Notes under the pieces: model-generated | Told to the model about the DNA's origin: nothing | Database searches by the model: none | The model's input: only the letters and a program-made list of their open reading frames with translations | NCBI GenBank assembly: GCA_016719895.1 | Contig: JADJYG010000006.1 | Location: 124,001 to 188,000, forward strand | DNA length: 64,000 nt | From: Saprospirales bacterium | GTDB lineage: Bacteria; Bacteroidota; Bacteroidia; Chitinophagales; Saprospiraceae | Direction of reading: 5' to 3' | Shown: positions 13,841-24,200 of the stretch, piece after piece | Layout: the number at the start of each line of letters is the position of its first letter | Position numbering within the stretch: position 1 is the first letter of the stretch | Made by a program: the position numbers and the translations under genes

Positions 13841-14563
13841 ATGCATATTATTCCTTCTTTCGACCTTATGGATGGCCGCCTGGTGCGCTTGCGGCAGGGC
13901 GATTTTGACCAAAGAACCGAGTACCCGGATGACCCGCTTCAGCTTGCCCGCGAATTGGAATCTGCTGGTATCCGGCGTTTACATATCGTTGACATCGATG
14001 GCGCCCGGGAAGGCCGGCCGGTCAATTTGAATATCCTGGAGCAAATTGCCGCGCATACCCGCCTCGAAATTGATTACGGTGGCGGCCTGCGCTCGATACC
14101 AGCGCTCCGCCAGGTTTGGGATGCCGGGGCAGCCATGTTTTCGGTAGGCAGTGTGGCGGTAATGGCGCCCGATGAATTCCGGGCCTGGGTCGAACGGTTT
14201 GGCGCCGACCGGTTCCTCGTTGGCGCTGACGTGCGCGACCGGATGGTGGCCGTACATGGCTGGGTGCAGCAAACAACCCTGGACCTGTTCGAGTTCATCA
14301 GCCGCCTGGAAAAACTGGGTGTTCACCAGGTGTCGGTCACCGACATTGCCCGCGACGGCGAATTGGCCGGCCCGGCCATTGCGCTCTATCGCGAAATAAT
14401 AGCCGCTTTTCCATCTATTCAACTCGTAGCCAGCGGTGGCATCAGTAACGTGCCGGATTTGGAGGAATTGCAGGCCCTGGGCTGTGCCGGCGCTATTGTT
14501 GGCAAGGCTTTTTTTGAAGGAAAAATACCTATACAGTATTTTAAAGTGCATACAAAAACATAG
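13841..14563 (+). CDS. hisA: HisA-like phosphoribosylformimino-AICAR isomerase
   Basis: Cytosolic (beta/alpha)8-barrel isomerase of histidine synthesis (ProFAR to PRFAR). The 240-residue length is typical. The start at 13841 puts the catalytic acid/base Asp at residue 8 (IIPSFDL), as in known HisA, with the second catalytic Asp at 130 (VGADVRD). The phosphate-binding loops DYGGGLRS (about 78-85) and ASGGIS (198-202) are present, as is TDIARDGELAGP. It stands alone: the neighbours are the divergent giant-protein gene and a repeat/IS region, with no other his genes, so the his pathway is dispersed or this is an extra copy. HisF is less likely because the start motif and overall length fit HisA. 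Confidence 0.9.
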   Translation: MHIIPSFDLMDGRLVRLRQGDFDQRTEYPDDPLQLARELESAGIRRLHIVDIDGAREGRPVNLNILEQIAAHTRLEIDYGGGLRSIPALRQVWDAGAAMFSVGSVAVMAPDEFRAWVERFGADRFLVGADVRDRMVAVHGWVQQTTLDLFEFISRLEKLGVHQVSVTDIARDGELAGPAIALYREIIAAFPSIQLVASGGISNVPDLEELQALGCAGAIVGKAFFEGKIPIQYFKVHTKT

Positions 14564-14565
14564 AC

Positions 14566-14629
14566 TTTTTCAGAATGGCAATGAACTGTATCGCCAAACC
14601 CCGTGCGGCGCCGCAATGCCGAACGGGGT
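14566..14629 (+). repeat. palindromic interspersed repeat, copy A
   Basis: Starts 2 bases after the hisA stop with tttttcagaatggcaatgaa, continues tgtatcgcc, then a GC-rich hairpin around ccgcaatg with ACCCCGT on one side and ACGGGGT on the other. A second copy, with the same leader and a perfect 15-bp stem, begins at 14925 and is split by an insertion sequence. The hairpin has no T-tract, so it resembles a REP-type element more than a terminator, although it could protect the hisA mRNA end. Confidence 0.75.
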
Positions 14630-14924
14630 GCTGCAGTACAAATCGACCCGAATTGAAAAATGGCCAGTAGTGTGGACAGAAATACTTTTATGTAAAAGTT
14701 GAATTCTTTATGGGCGATTGTATTTTCGCCGTAATCTTCGACTATTTTTTTATACAATATATTATCTGTTACAGGTAACGCTGTATAAAAAATGGTAGAA
14801 CTTTTCTATTATTTTTTTGTATACAAAATATATCTGCAAATAGAATTTAAAAAACGTTTATATTGAAAAGCCTTACGCGACAGACTTATTGCAGCAGGCG
14901 TAGTATTGGCCATACTACTGTACA
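14630..14924. other. AT-rich intergenic stretch
   Basis: No gene seen. From about 14690 to 14880 the sequence is far more AT-rich than its surroundings, with long T and A runs and a perfect 14-bp palindrome TTTTGTATACAAAA at 14815-14828. It separates the two palindromic repeat copies. It may be a remnant of transferred DNA or a regulatory region; nothing in it decides between these. Confidence 0.5.
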
Positions 14925-14963
14925 TTTTTCAGAATGGCAATGAACCGTATCGCCGAACCCCGT
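14925..14963 (+). repeat. palindromic interspersed repeat, copy B, left part
   Basis: Left part of the second repeat copy (same tttttcagaatggcaatgaa leader as copy A). It stops at ACCCCGT, where the insertion sequence begins. Joined to 16189-16217 it restores a perfect hairpin, CGAACCCCGTTCGGC - gccgcaat - GCCGAACGGGGTTCG. Confidence 0.85.
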
Positions 14964-15061
14964 GCTGTGCGACACTAACTCGTTCCCAAATGAACCGTCA
15001 AATAGTTGTTCATGTTCATTGACATGCCGGCATACAAACAAAACTGCCGAGCGATTAGACT

Positions 15062-15592
15062 ATGGGTCGAGCAATCCCCTACGATTTTCGACGGAAAATT
15101 GTCCGCGAACGGCTTGAAGGCAAATCCTTTGAAGAAATTGCCGCCAACTTAGGCTTTCCTGCCACGGCAAGGGGGGTTAGAAAGGTCTACTCCCGCCATG
15201 AGACACGAGGCGAGGAGGGTCTTCAAACGGACTTCAAAAAGAATGGCCGCAAAGCACAATACACAGATGAGGAGATGTGGGCAGCAATAGAAGCCTTGCG
15301 TGCAGGAAGGCAACGCGGGGCGAACTATATCTTCAGTTTACGTTGCTCACAAGGTGAGCCCACGCCGAGCGAACGCACGATGCAGCGCAAGTGGAAAGCC
15401 CTTGGTACCAACCGCTCCAAAGGCGGAGTGAAGAAGCGAGAAAATGTCTTAGCCCAAAAGCCCCATGAAGTCTGGGAGGCAGATGGCAAGGAGCAGATGA
15501 AAATGGCGACGGGCGAAGAGGTTACCTGGATGAACGTGGCGGACAAGGCAAGCGGGGCCGATCTGTTTGCAGAACTTTTCCCCCCGGAGTAA
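15062..15592 (+). pseudogene. IS transposase, N-terminal part (HTH and start of DDE core)
   Basis: 176 residues: an N-terminal helix-turn-helix region (YDFRRKIVRERLEGKSFEEI) followed by the beginning of an integrase core with the first catalytic Asp in HEVWEADGK (about residue 141). The frame breaks at TTTTCCCCCC (about 15576-15585). Shifting by one continues the core as SKVAMIDGRELLQMFNRAFE and WGLPAA, after which the second Asp block is missing. The break is either a slippery-site frameshift or a mutation; the missing middle makes this copy non-functional. Confidence 0.8.
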
Positions 15593-15678
15593 GGTGGCCA
15601 TGATAGACGGCCGGGAATTGTTGCAAATGTTCAACCGGGCTTTCGAGCGTTGGGGCCTGCCCGCAGCAGAACAGCACA

Positions 15679-16170
15679 GTGGAAGGGCTGCAAGGCATCT
15701 GTGAGCGCTGGGTGCAGCCCTCTAAGCAGCCTGATATGCAAACCTTTCAGCACGAACTAAACGAACAGACGAGGATACAAAGAGAGGTGTACCAAGTGAC
15801 CACAAAGAATAGAAAAACCCGCATGCAACTCTTTCCCGAACTGGAAAATAACCCAAAAACATTCAATCCTAAGGCTTTTTCTTGGCAAAAAGTCAAGGAA
15901 TACCTCGCTGCACAAGTTTGGCAAAGAAGGGTAAGTCAACATGCAATACGCATCTTCAATACCCAAATTTACGTGGGTACACAGTTTAAAGGAATGAACT
16001 TAACCATTACTTACGACCCCATTGAAGAAAAATTGATGCTTCGAACCCAGGATGGCCGCCTCATTAAGACCCATGACAAAAAAATCGTAACGGAGCAGGA
16101 AATTTTGGAATATGCCGGCATGTCAATGAACGTGAACAAATTAACGACGGTCCTTGATGGAACGAGTTAG
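15679..16170 (+). pseudogene. IS transposase, C-terminal part
   Basis: 163 residues forming the C-terminal part of the same transposase: VEGLQGICERWVQPS followed by a C-terminal Mu/integrase-like beta domain (YVGTQFKGMNLTITYDP). It is in a different frame from the N-terminal part, and the segment expected between WGLPAA and GLQGICERW, including the second catalytic Asp, is absent. The reading frame ends 11 bases inside the right inverted repeat. Confidence 0.75.
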
Positions 16171-16188
16171 TGTCGCACAGCACCCCGT

Positions 16189-16217
16189 TCGGCGCCGCAA
16201 TGCCGAACGGGGTTCGG
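16189..16217 (+). repeat. palindromic interspersed repeat, copy B, right part
   Basis: Right part of copy B, carrying the loop and the right hairpin arm GCCGAACGGGGTTCG. It is separated from its left part by the insertion sequence and one target duplication. Confidence 0.85.
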
Positions 16218-16452
16218 CCTTACAACCCCTGCCCTAGGTGTGCGCAGCCAAGGCTCGGCGGTATCACAAGTTTTTTAATTCAGGCAGCGTTTGACCAGTA
16301 AGGGCGAATCTTGCCGCGGACGCAGCACTGGAATGGCGGGCGGCGAAAGTGAAAGTTGGCCGGATTTTTGCCGTGTGCTGGTGTCCTGACGATTGATTAC
16401 GCGCAAATATCCCTTGGTATTTGTTCCAAAATTCAAACAAATCTTCTCTGTC

Positions 16453-17115
16453 ATGCATATCAGGACACTCCTTCTGACCCTATGCTTCTTTAGTGTCGCT
16501 TTGAGCGCCAACGCTCAGATTCGTTACCAACTGGGTATTACGGCCGGCGTAAACCACGCTTCCTTGCGCTCCGACCTGTTTGCCACATCCTCCGGGAGGC
16601 TGGCGCCGGCGCTGGGTTGCTCGTTCGCCGTTGGCTTTGGCCGCCTGTTCGAACTGAACCAGGAAATCGTGCTGACCTTCAAGGGCGCCAAAGCCCGGGC
16701 GGTATACTTCCGGCCGGAGGAAAAACCCGGTGAACATACCTTTTCCTACCATTACAACACCTTTGAGACGGCTCTTTTTGCCGGCATTCGCCCGGGGGCC
16801 CGGGTTCCGTTGTTGCTGCTGGGCGGTTTTTTTGGCGCAAATTTTCACGGACTCGACCGCTCCCAGCGCGAGCTGATGATCGGCGACTATGAAAACATCA
16901 ACAATGCCATGCGTGCGGTTGATCTCAACGACGCTTTTGCCGGTATTGATTTCGGCCCAGCCGCAGGCATCGCCGCTGGGGAAGGGCGTTTTCGCGCGAA
17001 TGCCCGGTATTATCTCGGTATGAAAAACCTGTACAATTACCTCGATTTTGTATCCCCGGGGCCGCGTATCCGGACCGGTTCGCTGCGGCTTACGCTCACC
17101 TGTTTTTTGCATTAA
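16453..17115 (+). CDS. outer-membrane beta-barrel (porin-family) protein
   Basis: 220 residues. The start at 16453 gives a signal peptide (MHIRTLLLTLCFFSVALSANAQ) with the Bacteroidota-typical Ala-Gln end. The mature part alternates polar and hydrophobic residues as in small 8-strand barrels and ends LRLTLTCFLH, with a penultimate aromatic strand. This fits the 'porin family / outer membrane beta-barrel' (PorT-like) group common in Bacteroidota. The 78 bases downstream lead to a LytTR regulator with its own promoter, so the two need not be co-transcribed. Substrate and role are unknown. Confidence 0.7.
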   Translation: MHIRTLLLTLCFFSVALSANAQIRYQLGITAGVNHASLRSDLFATSSGRLAPALGCSFAVGFGRLFELNQEIVLTFKGAKARAVYFRPEEKPGEHTFSYHYNTFETALFAGIRPGARVPLLLLGGFFGANFHGLDRSQRELMIGDYENINNAMRAVDLNDAFAGIDFGPAAGIAAGEGRFRANARYYLGMKNLYNYLDFVSPGPRIRTGSLRLTLTCFLH

Positions 17116-17126
17116 CACAAAAAAAT

Positions 17127-17157
17127 CTTGCCGCTTGGGAAGGCCTTGTTACCTTTG
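17127..17157 (+). promoter_or_regulatory. Bacteroidota-type promoter of the LytTR gene
   Basis: CTTG at 17127-17130, a 19-base spacer, then TACCTTTG at 17150-17157. This matches TTTG / TAnnTTTG with one mismatch. Transcription would start near 17164, about 15 bases before the ATG at 17180. Confidence 0.55.
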
Positions 17158-17179
17158 GCTGCGTTTCAAAGCCCTCCCC

Positions 17180-17941
17180 ATGATCAGAATTGGATGCATG
17201 AGCAGGCATCCGGATGACGCTTTGTTTTTTCAATCGGAAGCCGTCCGCCAGTGGGCGCTCCAACATAATCGCTGGTTGATCGAGGAATACTCCTTCCCGG
17301 CAGATGCGAACTCCGCCGATGTACTGCTGCTACAAACACGCGACCTGAACAAACACTACGCCGGGACCAGCCTGTCCGCCCGGGTATGGATTCTGATTTC
17401 CTCCAAGAAGGCAGATGCTTACCGCGCCTGGCAACTAGGCGCAGCATTTTTTCTCCTGCGCCCATTTTCCTTGACCGATCTGCAACGCGCCCTCGAGCGG
17501 GCCGAGCAGTGCCTTTACTGGAACCGGCGTGTACTACCGCCGCCCGCACATATACCGTTGGAACTGCAATTGACGAAAGGCCGCCGGCTGGCCGTACACC
17601 CCAATGATATCCTCTTCCTGGAGGCGCAGGGGGAAGTGACCCGGGTGCACCTCGCTATTCCCGGGCAGGAGAAAGTGGTGGCTACCCGCAACCTCGGTTA
17701 TTGGGAGCGACAACTGGAAGGGCCCGGTTTTTTGCGCATTCACAAAAAATTTTTAGTCAATATTGCACGCATTTCGGACCTGAATGCCGAAACGGTTCGG
17801 ATTGGGGATTGCACCCTTCCATTGGCCAAAAGACGCCGGAAAACCGTCAAAAAGTGCGTTTTTTTGCATAAAAGCCAAACCCGGGAAACGGATGAACGGT
17901 CCAAGGTAGCCGATGCCTTGCCGGTTGTGAATAAATTTTGA
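17180..17941 (+). CDS. LytTR-family DNA-binding regulator with degenerate receiver domain
   Basis: 253 residues. Residues 125-225 form a LytTR DNA-binding domain (DILFLEAQGEVTRVHL, FLRIHKKFLVN). Residues 1-112 have the layout of a response-regulator receiver (VWILISSKKADAYRAW, GAAFFLLRPFS), but the phosphoacceptor strand reads LLLQTRDL, with Gln where Asp is expected, and the usual KPF is RPF. So it probably does not take phosphate and may sense something else or be constitutive. The start at 17180 follows a good promoter; the frame is open to 17048 inside the upstream gene. No partner kinase is adjacent. A basic tail (KRRRKTVKK) follows the domain. Confidence 0.82.
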   Translation: MIRIGCMSRHPDDALFFQSEAVRQWALQHNRWLIEEYSFPADANSADVLLLQTRDLNKHYAGTSLSARVWILISSKKADAYRAWQLGAAFFLLRPFSLTDLQRALERAEQCLYWNRRVLPPPAHIPLELQLTKGRRLAVHPNDILFLEAQGEVTRVHLAIPGQEKVVATRNLGYWERQLEGPGFLRIHKKFLVNIARISDLNAETVRIGDCTLPLAKRRRKTVKKCVFLHKSQTRETDERSKVADALPVVNKF

Positions 17942-18264
17942 CGATTGTTGCATTTTAGCGATGCGAATTCAAAATAATCTTCTACCTTCGCAAGGTGAAA
18001 GGTGATGAAATATCATCTTTCGGTTTCCATATTTGTTAGGCATAATTTTTGTTATACGATTTGCTTTTGGTTTGCGATGACTCGATGCGGTTCCAAAAAC
18101 TGATTCAACATTTTTTGTTTTAATCCCGTCCATCCGGAACTATTTTGATTCATCTGTAATATTTTAACAAAATTATCAATCTCATGAAAAAAGTCTACAA
18201 GGCAACTTGGCCTGGCTGTAGCCGTGTGTCAGGGACTGTGATTGACCTTTTTTCGAGCAGAACA
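17942..18264. other. upstream region of the giant HYR-like gene
   Basis: About 320 bases without a gene. It is AT-rich, with a small inverted repeat GATGA-aata-TCATC at about 18004-18017 and imperfect TTTG / TA..TTTG combinations (for example 18032 and 18055). It probably holds the promoter and 5' leader of the giant gene, but no site matches the consensus fully. An upstream in-frame ATG at 18184 is also possible as the start. Confidence 0.4.
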
Positions 18265-21200
18265 ATGTCAGCGTTTTCCCGCTTTCTGACGTTGGTCTGC
18301 TTTGCTGTTTTAGGGCATACCGCTGCGTTCGCGCAGGGAGGATGCCCGGGAGGCAGCTGTACAATCACATGCCCGGCCGACATTTCCCTATGTCTGGCTC
18401 CCGACAACTACGGCCACTCCGCCATCACGGTGGATTGGGTAGCCTCACACACCTCCAGCCCGAATCCGGACTGCGACGTTACCCGCGTCTGGCGGGACGC
18501 AATGGGGATGGTGGAGCTCACCGATCCCATCTGGGTGGATTGCGACGACGAAGGCGACCATGTCGACCTTTGGGTCTCCCGCGAAAAATACCTGTGGCCC
18601 GAGTGCCGCAGTTCGCTGGTGAAAGTGCGCATCCACATCAAGGATTGCGAGCCACCGGCCGTTATTTGCCCGCCGATGCGAATGTACGTCTGCAATGACG
18701 ACGTGCCCCGGCCGGGTGTAAACCTGCCCTTCCCGCTGAACCTTGTTTGGCCCGGTTACAAACTGATCAACCAGGCTACCTTCCAGGCCCTTGGCGGTTC
18801 GGCTTCCGACGCCTGCGGCCTGGATGGCGTCGTTTACAAAGACGATATTATTGCCACCGACCCATTTTGCAAAACCAACCGGACGATCCGGCGTACGTTT
18901 GTTGTATTCGATATCAACGGCAACCACAAGACCTGCCAGCAGGACATCGTGGTGGCCGACAACGTACCGCCGGTGTTTACCCATGATCCGGCTGACCTGA
19001 GCATTGAGTGCGACCGCACACCTGCTGCCATGGCCGCTGCCATCAATAACTGGTTGAACGTAAATAGAGACCCCGGTAACAATCCCGGCCAGGACGCTGT
19101 GGTGGTAGACGGTTGCGACGAGAACATGGTGATGATCACCGCCGTACCGGGTACTGCCGCTACCATTCTGGCGCAAATGCCGAATGCCTGCGACCCGAAC
19201 CCGCGCGAAGTGATCGTGGTGTTCACCGCCGACGACGGCTGCGCCAACCAGGCCACCCGCTCGGCGCGCGTTCGCTTGATCGATATCGAAAAGCCGGACG
19301 TTCCGCCGATCGCCAACTCGTACTACGACTGCGCCGACCAGGTGCCCCCGGCGCCAAACTTTGATGTGGTGGTCGGCGAAACTGACAATTGTACGCCTAC
19401 GGACAAGTTGAAGATCGAATTGATCGGCAGCCAGATCAATGATCAGACCTGCCCCGACCGGTTCACGTTAATCCGTACGTATCGGATCACAGACTGCGAC
19501 GGCAACTACAGAGACCGTACGCACACCATATATGTTGATGACGACGTCAATCCATACTGGAACCCTGCGCCGCAGGCCAAGTTCATGATGGATGTGTGCG
19601 ACCCCCTCGCCCTGTTGGCTGAAATCCAGGCCTGGCTCGACGACCATGGCGGCGGCATTGCCCTGGATGGTTGCGGAACGCCAGATGTTGGCTACAACAA
19701 GACAGCCGCGCAAATCCGCGCCGAGCTGCTGGACTTCTGCACACCGCCGACCAGTGCGACCTCATCGGTCGTCACGTTCACGGCAACGGATGCTTGCGGC
19801 AACACCCGCACGGCTACGGCGACCATCCGCCTGATGGACACGCAGGCGCCGAACGGTACGCCGCCGGCTGCCCAAATGTACGACTGCGCCGACGATGTGC
19901 CGCAGATGCTGGCCAGCCAGGTGATCTTCCTGAACGACAACTGCACAGATGGCAGCACGGTTCAGGTAACCATCGAGGCCAATCCGCCTGCAGCGCCCGG
20001 TTGTGTGAACAACCCGCACGTCATGATCCGCAAATGGCGGCTGACCGACTGCGCCGGCAACACCCGCATCGTATCGCAAATGATTCAGGTGAAAGACCGG
20101 ACGGCTCCGCAATGGACCAACGTCCCGGATGATTTCTCCCGCAACTGCACCGCAGGCTCGCTGAACACCGAACTGAACGACTGGCTGACCAACATCGGCG
20201 GCAGCAGCGCCGCGCTCGATGAGTGCAGCGGCAGCAACCTGACGTATTCCTATAGCCCGGCTTCCGTACAGGGCGTCCTGGATGCCCTGCGCCCCTGTGG
20301 GCCCAAGGCCGGTACGACGACGGTTACGTTCTACGCCAAAGACGAATGCGGCAACTCCGTAAGCGCCACGGCTACGGTCAACATTTTCGACAATACCCCG
20401 CCGACGGCCACTCCGGTAGAATCGATGTATTCCTGCCCGGATCAGGTGCCGCCGCCGAATCCGAATGTGATCACAGACGAATACGATTCCTGCTCGCCGA
20501 ACCCGCCCTCGGTGATGTTCCTCCCGGGCGCTACCCAGAACAACGGTGGCTCGGGCTGCATGGGCGACCCGCTCATCATCATCCGCTGGTACAAACTGAC
20601 CGACTGCTCGGCCAATACGGCCTCTGTTTCGCACCAGATCACCGTGGTGGATATGACGGCGCCGCAAGCCCTGTGCCAGGCGCTAACCCGCAACCTCGAC
20701 GCAAATGGCGTGGTGACGGTGAACGCCACTGAATTCAACGACGGCAGCTTCGACAACTGTGGCATCAAGAAAATTGAGATCCGCCGCGGCGCTTCCGGCC
20801 CCTGGTTCTCCCAGCTGACCTTCGACTGCGCCGACATTCCGGATATTCCGAACTGCGGCGCTTTTGTGGAAAACTCCGCCATCATTACGATCCAGATGCG
20901 CGTGACCGACAATTGCGATCAAACGGATATCTGCACGACGACGATCACGGTTATAGACAACGAACCGCCGACCATCGAGTGCCCGGACGATATGACGGTC
21001 TACACCGATAATAATGGAGGATATGATTGCAAAGCCGACGCGACGTGGACGCACCCGTCCCCGCACGATAACTGCTCGGTGAAATGCATGACGATGGAAG
21101 TGCAGAAAGAAATTAATGGTGTATTCACAACCATCAATCCGGCTAATGGTTTCCCCACGCCGAACTACCAGGTAAATGTGATTGCCGATGCCGGTGATCC

Positions 21201-24200
21201 ATATACGCTTTTAGTGGGCAAAGGCCCGTACTGCGACGACAACGAATATAAAATTATTTACCGCGTGCGCGACGAACACGGCAATACCAAGCCGGAAGTG
21301 ATGTGCATGTTCAAAATACTCGTTAAAGACAACGAGGCTCCGCTCTGGAACGACTGTCCGGACGCGCCCATCGTTGCTCAAACGGTAACCGGCGACTGCT
21401 ACCAGATGAAGTGCTGGACGCGCCCGACGGCTTACGACAACTGCGAATACCCGAGCGGCCCATGCCCGGCGCCGACAGTTGTAGTAACCGTTAGCGACCC
21501 GACGGTGATGATCAACCAGGTAGGCGACGAAGACTGCGCCCTGTTCCCGGTTGGCCGCACGGTAGTGACTTACACTGCTACCGATGCAGAAGGCAACGTT
21601 TCGACCTGCACGGTAGAAGTGCTGATTTCCGACGATCAAGACCCGGTGGCCATGTGCGCCGGTCCGTTCACGGTGAATATGGAGCCCGACGGTGATATGC
21701 AACTTTCGGTTGCCGACATCGACGCCCCGGGCACCTGGGATAACTGCGGCATCTGCTTTAAAGGCGTAAGCCGCAACCCGAACTGCTGCTTCGGCCCGAC
21801 GGTCACGCTGACCTGCGCCGACGTGGGCACCGTGGTGCGCGTGTACATGCGCGTAGGCGACTGCTCCCGCCCGGATCCGAACACCGCTACCTGCTACTCC
21901 GATATTACGGTGGAGGATATGCAACTCCCGGGCAACGCTTACTGCCCGGCTGATATTGAAAAGGGTACCGACCCGGGTGTTTGCACAGCCGTGGTGGCCT
22001 ACATTCCGCCGACCTTCAACGACGGCTGCAACAGTCCGAAAGCCGGTACGCTTGTCGCGCCGCTATGGGCCGTTCCGGGGGCTACGTTCCCGATCGGCAA
22101 CACGACGGTGACGTATTCCTATACTTCCCCCAGCGGCTACACGGTGTACTGCTCCTTCGTGGTAACGGTGGTGGATGACGAGGCGCCGAGCATCACCTGC
22201 CCGGCCGACGTGCTCAACCTGACCTGCTTGGAAATCCTGCCCGAGCCGCTGGCGCTCGATGAATTTACCGATGGTGGCGGTCAGTTGTCCGACAACTGCG
22301 GTGTAACCGTACTGGATTTCACCGATTACGACAACGACCTGACCCACTGCGCCTACGACGGTATCCGTACCATCGTACGCACCTATACGGCCTGGGATGC
22401 TGCCGGTAACTCCGCTACCTGCCAGCAGACCTTCCAGTATGTGGAAGATATCACGCCGCCGGTGTTGGCTGTTAAACCCGGTGACTTGTCCTTCGAATGC
22501 GCCGACGATATCCCGCCCGTACCGGCTCAATCCGCTACCGATAACTGCGGCGACGTAGTGATCGACTTCAGCGAAGAAGTACAGCCGAACGGTTGCGAGA
22601 ACAAACTCGTTGTGATTCGCTACTGGGTGGCCTCCGACGCTTGCGGCAACACCGCTACCTGGCGCCAGACCATCACGGTGAACGACATCATTCCGCCTGA
22701 ATTGTACGCCAAACCGCTGCGCCGCCACTATGCTTGCGCAGAAGATGTGGAGATCGCCCCGTACCAGTTTGCTACGGACAACTGCGATGTGGCCTACGTT
22801 GAATTCAGCGAGACGGAAGATCCGGGCGAATGCCACAACAAGTTCACCATCGAGCGTCGCTGGGTGGCTTATGACCTCTGTGGCAACTCGAGCACCTGGG
22901 AACAACAGATCATCGTAAACGACTCGATTCCGCCGGTACTGTCCGCCACGCCGGTCGACCGCGAATATACCTGCTTTGCCGATGTGGAAGCAGCCCCTGT
23001 ACAGGTGGCTACGGACAACTGCGGCGTGGTTACCCTCAACTTTGAGGAGACCGAAAATCCGAACGATTGCCATAACAAGACAACCATTATCCGCCGTTGG
23101 TATGCTTACGACCTCTGTGGAAATACGGCTGAACACTGGCAAACGATTACGGTGTATGATTATATTCCGCCGGTACTCCAAACCCGCCCGGTTGACCGTA
23201 CTTACGAGTGCGCCGACCAGATTCCGGTGGCGCCGGTTCAAACTGCTACGGACAACTGCGATGTTGTAACCATCGATTTTGCCGAAACGACGGTTCCGGG
23301 CGACTGCCCGAACCAATACCAGGTAGTTCGCCGCTGGTATGCTTATGACCTCTGCGGTAACACCGACGAGCACTGGCAAACCATCACGATCAGCGACACC
23401 AAGGCGCCCGTCTTCAACGAGACGCTTCCGCCGGCAGTAGTCAATGACGACTGTGCTCAAGACGTTCCGGCTGCCGCCGTACTGACGGCTACCGACAACT
23501 GTGACGGCGCTGTGACGGTGGTGTATACCGAAGAAGTGAAACCGGGCACCTGCCAGGATCAATTCAGCATCGTTCGCATCTGGACGGCTGAGGACCTCTG
23601 CGGCAACGTTGTGACGCACAAACAAGTCGTAAATATTTACGACGGTATTGCTCCGACCTGGAACGAACCCCCACCGGACAACCCGGTAGTTGAATGTTCC
23701 CAGCTTGTGCCTGCTGTGCCGGTTCAAACCGCTAGTGACAATTGTGGCGTGGCCGTGACCATCGACTTCTCCGAAGTGGAAGTTCCGGGCACCTGCTCGA
23801 ACCAATACTCGGTAGTTCGCACTTGGGTTGCCCAGGACGCCTGCGGCAATGTCACCACCCGCGTTCAAGTCGTAACGGTATCGGATACCGAAGCTCCGGT
23901 ATGGAACGAACCCGCTCCGGCTACCCCGCTGGCATACGAATGCTCCGAGCAAGTACCGCCGGTACCGGTTCAGACCGCCACCGACAACTGCGGCGAACCG
24001 CTCGATCTCGAATACTATGAAGTATGGGATCCGGGTTCCTGCCCGAACAGCTTCGTGCTGACCCGCGTTTGGACGGCTCAGGATGATTGCGGCAATGCAA
24101 CCACCCGTATCCAGGTGATTACGGTTTCCGACATCCTGGCGCCCGTTTGGGACCAGCCCGCTCCGGATTCCCCGGTGAACGTGGCTTGCTCTGAGGGCGT

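Larger units (their letters stand above)
14964..16181 (+). mobile_element. 1.2-kb insertion sequence with 23-bp inverted ends and 7-bp target duplication (defective)
   Basis: The ends are perfect 23-bp inverted repeats at 14964-14986 and 16159-16181 (outer end GCTGTGCGACAC). The 7-base sequence ACCCCGT occurs directly on both sides (14957-14963 and 16182-16188) and is read as the target site duplication. Inside lie two fragments of an rve-type DDE transposase in different frames. The element sits in the left arm of a palindromic repeat, so removing it and one ACCCCGT restores the hairpin. Family assignment (IS481/IS3-like integrase group) is tentative. Confidence 0.9.

Noticed and set aside
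16264..16458. Small minus-strand frame between the IS and the outer-membrane barrel gene
   Set aside because: No motifs; it overlaps the promoter region of the barrel gene and looks like chance.
18004..18017. GATGA-aata-TCATC inverted repeat upstream of the giant gene, considered as an operator
   Set aside because: A 5-bp stem is too short to be significant without a second occurrence.
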